Shown: piece after piece, positions 7,038 through 11,674 of the stretch
How positions within the stretch are numbered: the stretch's first letter is position 1
Layout: each line of letters begins with the position of its first letter
NCBI GenBank assembly: GCA_012518475.1
Contig: JAAYSB010000058.1
Location: 1-11,674 of the forward strand
Origin: Intrasporangiaceae bacterium
GTDB lineage: Bacteria > Actinomycetota > Actinomycetes > Actinomycetales > Dermatophilaceae
Reading direction: 5' to 3'
Length of the DNA: 11,674 nt
Made by a program: the position numbers and the translations under genes
The notes under the pieces: generated by a model
The model's input: the letters and a program-made list of their open reading frames with translations, nothing else
Told to the model about the DNA's origin: nothing
Database searches by the model: none

Positions 7038-8192
7038 ATGCGACACCTGCCTGACTTCCCCTGGGACTCGCTCGCTCCGTACAAGGAGCGGGCGAGCGCC
7101 TTTTCCCCCACCGAGTCCCGTTCGGATGCCGAGGACACCGGGGGCCTGGTCGACCTCTCGGTCGGGACCCCCGTGGATCCCACCCCGACAGCGGTGCGTC
7201 AGGCGCTCATCGATGCCGCGGACGCCCCGGGGTACCCGCAGACGTGGGGCACGCCTGATCTTCGAGAGGCCGTGGCCACGTGGTTCGCGGCTCGACGTGG
7301 GGTTCCTGATGTCGATCCGGCGGGTGTCCTGCCGACGATCGGGTCGAAGGAGCTCGTGGCGTGGCTGCCGACTCTCCTCGGGCTCGGTCCCGGGGACGTG
7401 GTCGCCTTCCCGCGCGTCGCATATCCCACCTACGACGTCGGGGCCCGGTTGGCGGGGGCCACGCCGTTCGCTGCCGACGCGACGACCGCCTTCGGACCGG
7501 TGACGCCGTCCAGTGCTCCGAAGCTGTTGTGGCTCAACACACCTGGGAACCCGACAGGCAAGGTCCTCGGCATCGAGCATCTTGCCAAGGTCGTCGCCTG
7601 GGCCCGTGAGCGCGGCATCACCGTCGCGTCGGACGAGTGCTACGCGGAGCTCGACTGGCGCCCGGAGTCCGAGCGCGGGCGCGTGCCGACGACGCCGAGC
7701 ATCCTCGACCCTCGTGTCACCGGCGGCTCCCACGCGGGCCTCCTCTGCGTCTACTCGTTGTCGAAGCAGTCCAACCTGGCCGGCTACCGGGCGGCCTTCG
7801 TCGCCGGCGACCCGGCCCTCGTCGGGCAGATCCTCGAGGTGCGCAAGCACGCGGGGATGATCGTCCCGTGGCCGGTCCAGCGGGCCCTCCTCGCCGGACT
7901 GTCCGACCACACCCACGTCACCGAGCAGAAAGCCCGGTATGCGGCGCGCCGCAATGTCCTCAAGCCGGCTGTCGAGTCCTGGGGGCTGCGCGTCGACGAC
8001 TCCGAGGCCGGTCTCTATCTCTGGGCGACCGCCGGGGAGGACAGCTGGCGGACGGTAGGGCGGCTGGCCGAACTCGGGATCCTCGCCGCCCCCGGCGCGT
8101 TCTACGGACCCGCCGGCGCGGAGCACGTGCGGATCGCACTCACGGCCACCGACGAACGGATCGCGAGCGCCGCCCACCGGCTGACTGCGTGA
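7038..8192 (+). CDS. dapC: N-succinyldiaminopimelate aminotransferase DapC
   Basis: This 384-residue fold-type I PLP aminotransferase transfers an amino group from glutamate to N-succinyl-2-amino-6-ketopimelate, a step in meso-diaminopimelate and lysine synthesis. Visible motifs are LSVGTPVDPTP near the N-terminus, the substrate-side GYPQTWGTPDLREAVATWF, NPTG (171-174), SDECY with PLP-pyridine Asp199 and Tyr202, and YSLSKQSNLAGYR with the Schiff-base Lys243. The C-terminal Arg is in AEHVRIALT. Length and start (MRHLPDFPWDSLAPYKERA) match actinobacterial DapC. The gene is in the same frame as fdxA, separated by its TGA and six codons, and lacks a clear Shine-Dalgarno sequence, so its translation may depend on fdxA. 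The fdxA-dapC order is conserved in Actinobacteria. Related enzymes can also act on acetylornithine, so overlap with ArgD is possible. Confidence 0.94.
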   Translation: MRHLPDFPWDSLAPYKERASAFSPTESRSDAEDTGGLVDLSVGTPVDPTPTAVRQALIDAADAPGYPQTWGTPDLREAVATWFAARRGVPDVDPAGVLPTIGSKELVAWLPTLLGLGPGDVVAFPRVAYPTYDVGARLAGATPFAADATTAFGPVTPSSAPKLLWLNTPGNPTGKVLGIEHLAKVVAWARERGITVASDECYAELDWRPESERGRVPTTPSILDPRVTGGSHAGLLCVYSLSKQSNLAGYRAAFVAGDPALVGQILEVRKHAGMIVPWPVQRALLAGLSDHTHVTEQKARYAARRNVLKPAVESWGLRVDDSEAGLYLWATAGEDSWRTVGRLAELGILAAPGAFYGPAGAEHVRIALTATDERIASAAHRLTA

Positions 8193-8211
8193 GTCCAGCG
8201 GATGGAGCGAG

Positions 8212-8242
8212 TTCGCAGACACTCTCCGCAACGGGATAAAGT
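8212..8242 (+). promoter_or_regulatory. Possible gltA promoter
   Basis: TTCGCA (8212-8217, four of six matches to TTGACA) and TAAAGT (8237-8242, TANNNT) lie 19 bases apart in the 137-base gap between dapC and gltA. This would start transcription near 8249 and give a leader of roughly 80 bases. The -10 is one of the few AT-rich spots here. The spacer is longer than ideal. Confidence 0.35.
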
Positions 8243-8268
8243 CGACGACGGACATACGACCTGTCAGC

Positions 8269-8307
8269 TCGAGGGCGAGTGCGCGCCAGTTGCGCCATGG
8301 CCCTCGA
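8269..8307 (+). promoter_or_regulatory. Inverted repeat / hairpin in the gltA leader
   Basis: TCGAGGGC (8269-8276) and GCCCTCGA (8300-8307) are perfect 8-base inverted arms. Between them GCGC/GCGC (8281-8284 and 8292-8295) could form an inner stem after a 4/4 internal loop. The structure ends 9 bases before the Shine-Dalgarno sequence. It could be an RNA hairpin affecting gltA expression or a DNA operator. It has no T-tract, so I do not call it a terminator. Confidence 0.4.
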
Positions 8308-8316
8308 CCCTCGCGT

Positions 8317-8321
8317 AAGGA
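8317..8321 (+). promoter_or_regulatory. Ribosome binding site of gltA
   Basis: AAGGA lies 8 bases before the ATG at 8330. It is the best Shine-Dalgarno match in the window and decides the start against in-frame GTG 8279 and ATG 8297, which would add 17 or 11 residues unlike the family N-terminus. Confidence 0.8.
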
Positions 8322-8329
8322 CCCCCTGT

Positions 8330-9625
8330 ATGACGGATTCGACGAACAGCGCCACGCTCGCAGCCGGCGGCACCACCCTTGATCTCAAGCTCATCGAGGC
8401 GACCGAGGGCAACGGCGGCTACGACATCTCCGCCCTGCTCAAGGAGACCGGCAACGTCACGCTCGACAGCGGCTTCACCAACACGGCCAGCTGCACGAGC
8501 GCCATCACCTACATCGATGGCGACGAAGGGATCCTGCGCTACCGCGGGTACCCGATCGAGCAGCTCGCCGAGAAGTCGAGCTTCCTCGAGGTCAGCTATC
8601 TGCTGATCTACGGCGAGCTGCCCACCGCCGACGAGCTCGACGACTTCACCAACCGGGTCCGGATGCACACGATGCTCCACGAGGACCTCAAGGCCTTCTT
8701 CAACGGCTTCCCCCGCGACGCCCACCCCATGCCGGTCCTCTCCTCCGCGGTCTCGGCGCTGTCGACGTTCTACCAGGACAGCCTCGACCCGTTCGACAAG
8801 GAGCAGGTCGAGATCTCGACGATCCGGCTGCTCGCCAAGCTGCCGACGATTGCCGCCTATGCCTACAAGAAGTCGATGGGTCAGCCCTTCCTGTACCCCG
8901 ACAACCGGCTGTCCTACCCGGAGAACTTCCTGCGGATGACCTTCGGGGTTCCCGCCGAGGAGTACGAGCTCAATCCGGAGATCGTCAAGGCCCTCGACCT
9001 GCTCCTCATCCTCCACGCCGACCACGAGCAGAACTGCTCGACGTCGACTGTGCGGCTCGTGGGCTCCTCCCACGCCAACCTCTTCGCCTCGATCTCGGCC
9101 GGCATCAACGCACTCTTCGGCCCGCTGCACGGCGGTGCCAACCAGGCGGTGCTCGAGATGCTCGAGAAGATCCGCGGTGCGGACTACGACGTCGACACCT
9201 TCATGAAGAAGGTCAAGGACAAGCAGGACGGCGTCAAGCTCATGGGCTTCGGGCACCGGGTCTATAAGAACTACGACCCGCGCGCAGCCATCATCAAGAA
9301 GACGGCGCACTCCATCCTCGACACCATGGAGGGTGGCGATGAGCTGCTCGACATCGCCATGCAGCTCGAGGAGATCGCACTCGCCGACGACTACTTCGTC
9401 GAGCGAAAGCTGTACCCGAACGTCGACTTCTACACCGGACTGATCTACAAGTCGATGGGCTTCCCCACCCGTATGTTCACCGTGCTGTTCGCCCTCGGTC
9501 GCCTCCCGGGCTGGATCGCCCAGTGGCGCGAGATGATCGAGGACCCGGCCACGAAGATCGGCCGGCCGCGACAGGTCTACACCGGCGAGACCGAGCGGGA
9601 CTACCTGGAGATCGGCTCGCGCTGA
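8330..9625 (+). CDS. gltA: Citrate synthase (type II, GltA-like)
   Basis: The 431-residue enzyme condenses acetyl-CoA and oxaloacetate to citrate at the entry to the TCA cycle. The catalytic triad is His267 (GPLHGGAN), His309 (GFGHRVYK) and Asp366 (VDFYTG), corresponding to His264, His305 and Asp362 of E. coli GltA. Other family motifs are the N-terminal beta domain (SGFTNTASCTSAITYIDGDE), LRYRGYPIEQLAE, LHADHEQNCSTSTVRLVGSS, and the C-terminal FALGRLPGWIAQWREM with KIGRPRQVYTGE. Length and N-terminal domain are those of the hexameric type II bacterial enzymes. The ATG at 8330 follows a good AAGGA. The gene probably has its own promoter plus read-through from dapC 137 bases upstream, and a strong hairpin 24 bases past the stop. 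A complete antisense frame exists on the other strand but is a GC-bias shadow. Confidence 0.97.
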   Translation: MTDSTNSATLAAGGTTLDLKLIEATEGNGGYDISALLKETGNVTLDSGFTNTASCTSAITYIDGDEGILRYRGYPIEQLAEKSSFLEVSYLLIYGELPTADELDDFTNRVRMHTMLHEDLKAFFNGFPRDAHPMPVLSSAVSALSTFYQDSLDPFDKEQVEISTIRLLAKLPTIAAYAYKKSMGQPFLYPDNRLSYPENFLRMTFGVPAEEYELNPEIVKALDLLLILHADHEQNCSTSTVRLVGSSHANLFASISAGINALFGPLHGGANQAVLEMLEKIRGADYDVDTFMKKVKDKQDGVKLMGFGHRVYKNYDPRAAIIKKTAHSILDTMEGGDELLDIAMQLEEIALADDYFVERKLYPNVDFYTGLIYKSMGFPTRMFTVLFALGRLPGWIAQWREMIEDPATKIGRPRQVYTGETERDYLEIGSR

Positions 9626-9648
9626 TCCGCGTCGCCCCACCTCGCTTC

Positions 9649-9682
9649 CGCTGAGCCCCCGCCTCCGTGCGGGGGCTCAGCG
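9649..9682. terminator. Bidirectional hairpin between gltA and the lysozyme-like gene
   Basis: CGCTGAGCCCCCGC (9649-9662) and GCGGGGGCTCAGCG (9669-9682) form a perfect 14-bp, G/C-rich stem with the six-base loop CTCCGT. No T-tract follows on either strand, as is common for actinobacterial terminators. The stem begins 24 bases after the gltA stop and carries the last codons and TGA (9679-9677) of the convergent gene, so it probably ends both transcripts. Confidence 0.8.
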
Positions 9683-10570
9683 CTGTGGTGTGAGGGTCGC
9701 CGTCACCGTGTGCGCACCGACCGGGTCGTCGGTCGGCAACCACGTCAGACCCGAGGGCCCGCTGGCCCGTGTCCAGCTCCGGTCGTCGACGACCACCGCC
9801 GTGATCGAGTGTCGCTCTGCCTTGGCGACGAGATACTGGCCGACCGACCACGCCTGCTCCTCGGACCCCAGTGTGAGACTCAGCGTCCGACTGTCCGCAC
9901 TCACGGTGGCGGTCAGTCCGAGCTGGCGTTCCAGATCGCCGACGAGGTCCTCGGTCTCGGTGTGCCGGATGGGGGCGTCCAGTCGACAGACCAGGCCCGC
10001 AGGAGTGTGCCCTGACAGAGTCGAGGCGATGGCCCGGCCCTCGCGTTCGTGATCGCCGTAGGCGTCCGGGAAGGCGCTGCGCTGCACCTCCTGCGCAACC
10101 TCTGTGACAACGCCGTTCTCCCACCCGGGCACGGTGACGAGAACGTCATAGAAGGTGTTCGTCGAGTACTCCGGATCGAGGATCTCCTCCGGCGTACCCC
10201 ACCCCATGGAGGGACGCTGCTGGAACAGGCCGAGCGAGTCCCTGTCCCCGTAGTTGATGTTGCGCAGCTTGCTCTCCTGGATGGCCGTCGCGATAGCGAT
10301 GGTCCCGGCGCGTGCGGGCAGTCCGCGACCCATGGCGATTCCGACGATCGTCCCCGCATTGTCCATCTGCTCAGGGGAGAAGGTGACCGTCTCCCCGCCG
10401 GCTGTTGCGTGGCATACCGGTCCGCCGAGATCCATCCCGGAGCGGAACCAGTGCAGCCCGGCATAGCCGCCGACCGCCACGATGGCCGCGACGATGATCG
10501 CGGCCGCGACACAGCCCAGACGGCGCCGGGCCGGTGGGTGCTCCTCGGCGAGAGGAAGAGGCGATGACAT
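9677..10570 (-). CDS. Membrane-anchored lysozyme-like (transglycosylase-fold) protein
   Basis: The 297-residue product has a short cytoplasmic head with RRR (15-17), one membrane helix (~19-40) and an extracytoplasmic part. Residues ~64-190 resemble the lysozyme-like/SLT fold: AIATAIQESKLRNINYGDRDSLGLFQQRPSMGWGTPEEILDP, split here as catalytic-candidate Glu99 in IQES, then SLGLFQQRPS (112-121), then GWGTPEEILD. EVQRSAFPDAYGDHE follows (~161-175). The C-terminal ~100 residues show no motif I know. Proteins with this SLGLFQQRPS signature are widespread in Actinobacteria and mostly uncharacterised; peptidoglycan cleavage is inferred. It follows dapD by 30 bases on the same strand and is probably cotranscribed with it. 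The ATG at 10570 has no good Shine-Dalgarno sequence, but it is the only usable start that keeps the anchor. Its stop lies in the terminator stem. Confidence 0.85.
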   Translation of the reverse strand: MSSPLPLAEEHPPARRRLGCVAAAIIVAAIVAVGGYAGLHWFRSGMDLGGPVCHATAGGETVTFSPEQMDNAGTIVGIAMGRGLPARAGTIAIATAIQESKLRNINYGDRDSLGLFQQRPSMGWGTPEEILDPEYSTNTFYDVLVTVPGWENGVVTEVAQEVQRSAFPDAYGDHEREGRAIASTLSGHTPAGLVCRLDAPIRHTETEDLVGDLERQLGLTATVSADSRTLSLTLGSEEQAWSVGQYLVAKAERHSITAVVVDDRSWTRASGPSGLTWLPTDDPVGAHTVTATLTPQR

Positions 10571-10600
10571 CCGCTTCGGAAGGGGCAGGTGTGGGCGCGC

Positions 10601-11581
10601 TCAGTCGTTGGCGTGCAGCGCCGAGTTGAGCACGATACCGTGACCGTCGCGGGGCCGGGCCTCGACGGCGCCGGTGGTCGAGTTGCGCAGGAACAGCAGA
10701 CTGGACTGCCCGGACAGCTCGCGCGCCTTGGCCACCTCGCCGTCGGGGAGGGTGACCTTGGTCCCCGCTGTGAGATAGAGGCCGGCCTCGATGACGCAGT
10801 CGTCACCGAGTGCGATGCCGACTCCGGCCTGGGCGCCGACAAGGCAGCGCTCGCCGATGCTCACCCGCTCGGTGCCGCCGCCGGAGAGTGTGCCCATCGT
10901 CGAGGCGCCACCCCCGATGTCCGAGCCGTCGCCGACGACGACGCCCTGCGAGATGCGGCCCTCGACCATCGACGAGCCGAGCGTGCCGGCGTTGAAGTTC
11001 ACGAAGCCCTCGTGCATGACCGTCGTCCCCGAGGAGAGGTATGCGCCGAGCCGGACCCGGTCGGCGTCACCGATGCGGACACCGGAGGGCACGACGTAGT
11101 CGACCATGCGGGGGAACTTGTCGACGCCGTAGACGGCGACCGCCCCACGCGTCTGGAGCCGCGCCCGGGTCAGCTCGAAGCCCTCGACGAGACAGGGTCC
11201 GTGGCTGGTCCAGACCACGTTCGGCAGGGCTGCGAAGACCCCGTCGAGGTTGATCGAGTTCGGCTGGACAAGTCGGTGGGACAGCAGGTGCAGGCGCAGA
11301 TACGCATCGGGGGTGTCCGCCGGCGCCTCGTCGAGGTCGGTGGTCACGAGCCGGACCTCACGGCGGACCTGACGCAGGTCGTCGGTGACCTCGAGGGCCG
11401 CGAGCTCGGAGGGAGCGGCGCCGGTGTCGCTGTGGCCCTCCAGTCCGCCGCCGAGAACCGGGGCGGGGAACCAGGAGTCGAGCACAGTGCCTGGAGCGGG
11501 GGAGTCATCGGTCGTGATCGTCAGCAGCCCGAAGCCGGAGGCGACTCGACGGGTGGACTTCTCGGCGAGGGAGGTGGTCAT
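10601..11581 (-). CDS. dapD: Tetrahydrodipicolinate N-succinyltransferase DapD
   Basis: The 326-residue enzyme adds succinyl from succinyl-CoA to tetrahydrodipicolinate, opening the succinylase branch to meso-diaminopimelate and lysine. It is the actinobacterial type (like Rv1201c): an alpha/beta N-terminal domain (FGLLTI, VLDSWFPAP), the segment LLSHRLVQPNSINLDGVFAA, and a left-handed beta-helix of hexapeptide repeats from ~165 to ~285 (VRIGDADRVRLGAYL, VVVGDGSDIGGGAS, VSIGERCLVGAQAGVGI). Glu207 in SSMVEGRISQG corresponds in position to the catalytic Glu199 of the M. tuberculosis enzyme. The ATG at 11581 is 6 bases downstream of a TAGGCT -10, which supports a leaderless mRNA and this start. 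It is divergent from presumed dapE, the same arrangement as Rv1201c/Rv1202, and is followed on its own strand by the lysozyme-like gene. Confidence 0.96.
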   Translation of the reverse strand: MTTSLAEKSTRRVASGFGLLTITTDDSPAPGTVLDSWFPAPVLGGGLEGHSDTGAAPSELAALEVTDDLRQVRREVRLVTTDLDEAPADTPDAYLRLHLLSHRLVQPNSINLDGVFAALPNVVWTSHGPCLVEGFELTRARLQTRGAVAVYGVDKFPRMVDYVVPSGVRIGDADRVRLGAYLSSGTTVMHEGFVNFNAGTLGSSMVEGRISQGVVVGDGSDIGGGASTMGTLSGGGTERVSIGERCLVGAQAGVGIALGDDCVIEAGLYLTAGTKVTLPDGEVAKARELSGQSSLLFLRNSTTGAVEARPRDGHGIVLNSALHAND

Positions 11582-11587
11582 TGGGAC

Positions 11588-11593
11588 AGCCTA
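11588..11593 (-). promoter_or_regulatory. -10 element of dapD (leaderless)
   Basis: On the minus strand TAGGCT (TANNNT) is followed by six bases (GTCCCA) and the dapD ATG, which places the start of transcription at or next to the start codon. CTGACA (minus strand, 11621-11616) matches the -35 consensus in five of six bases, but the 22-base spacer is too long for a firm call. Confidence 0.6.
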
Positions 11594-11639
11594 TGCGGCT
11601 CGGCAGCGTCCTCGATGTCAGCACGCCCACCGTGCTGGC

Positions 11640-11645
11640 TAGGCT
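11640..11645 (+). promoter_or_regulatory. -10 element of presumed dapE (leaderless)
   Basis: TAGGCT lies seven bases before ATG 11653, the same hexamer as in the divergent dapD promoter. A weak -35-like ATGTCA (11615-11620) stands 19 bases upstream. No Shine-Dalgarno sequence is present. Confidence 0.55.
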
Positions 11646-11652
11646 GGCCGAC

Positions 11653-11674
11653 ATGTCGGATGCCACCGCAACCA
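11653..11674 (+). CDS. dapE: Presumed succinyl-diaminopimelate desuccinylase DapE (only the first 7 codons)
   Basis: Only MSDATAT is visible before the window ends, too little for any motif. The call rests on position: in Actinobacteria dapE is commonly divergent from dapD, as in Rv1201c/Rv1202, and the 71-base gap here carries a promoter-like TAGGCT seven bases before this ATG. DapE would hydrolyse N-succinyl-LL-diaminopimelate to LL-diaminopimelate and succinate, the step after DapC. A different gene cannot be excluded. Confidence 0.55.

Noticed and set aside
6663..8255. 530-codon open frame on the minus strand across fdxA and dapC
   Set aside because: Its translation is Arg/Gly/Asp-rich without recognisable domains, it lies opposite two well-supported genes, and high third-position GC commonly keeps that antisense frame open.
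8279..8329. Longer gltA product from GTG 8279 or ATG 8297
   Set aside because: The added residues are unlike citrate synthase N-termini and overlap the leader inverted repeat; AAGGA 8 bases before ATG 8330 supports the shorter form.
8264..9640. 458-codon open frame on the minus strand covering all of gltA
   Set aside because: Antisense shadow of a GC-biased gene; repetitive Glu/Val/Leu/Gly composition and no family motif, while the plus-strand citrate synthase is unambiguous.

Overview
The DNA is very GC-rich, with strong G/C third-position bias, and its gene content and order are typical of an actinomycete. I place it in Actinobacteria, probably Micrococcales (Intrasporangiaceae or Dermatophilaceae-like); that placement is inference, not a computed result. 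The order typA, LpqW-like lipoprotein, 7Fe ferredoxin, dapC, and dapD divergent from dapE matches the chromosomal region known in Mycobacterium tuberculosis as Rv1165 to Rv1202. This is therefore core chromosome, not a mobile island. I see no CRISPR array, insertion sequence, tRNA or rRNA. No stretch over 300 bases lacks a gene; the longest gap is 137 bases (8193-8329).

Layout: 1-1284 holds the C-terminal two thirds of TypA/BipA (+). 1366-3378 is a lipoprotein of the oligopeptide-binding (SBP_bac_5) family with a long Thr/Ala/Pro/Asp-rich insert. It overlaps by 4 bases (GTGA) a flavin reductase-domain gene, 3375-3878 (+). 3918-5654 is a membrane-anchored VanW-domain protein (+). It meets a GNAT acetyltransferase (5671-6672, -) tail to tail over a small shared hairpin. 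The GNAT gene is divergent from ferredoxin fdxA (6693-7019, +), followed by dapC (7038-8192, +) and citrate synthase gltA (8330-9625, +). gltA meets a lysozyme-like membrane protein (9677-10570, -) tail to tail over a 14-bp perfect hairpin. That gene lies downstream of dapD (10601-11581, -). The first codons of the presumed dapE (11653 onward, +) close the window.

Functionally, dapC, dapD and presumed dapE are the succinylase-branch enzymes for meso-diaminopimelate and lysine. The LpqW-like lipoprotein, VanW-domain protein and lysozyme-like protein are all envelope-directed, so the window is largely a cell-wall neighbourhood with central-metabolism genes (gltA, fdxA) interleaved.

The most notable structure is regulatory and compact. 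The four genes at the two divergent junctions each have a TANNNT -10 box 6-7 bases before the start codon, the arrangement of leaderless mRNAs. At GNAT/fdxA both -10 boxes lie in the same AT-rich heptamer. At both convergent junctions the hairpin contains the stop codon of the minus-strand gene. I found no clearly new multi-gene system; the best candidates for follow-up are the shared -10, the dapD-linked lysozyme-like protein and the insert in the LpqW-like protein.
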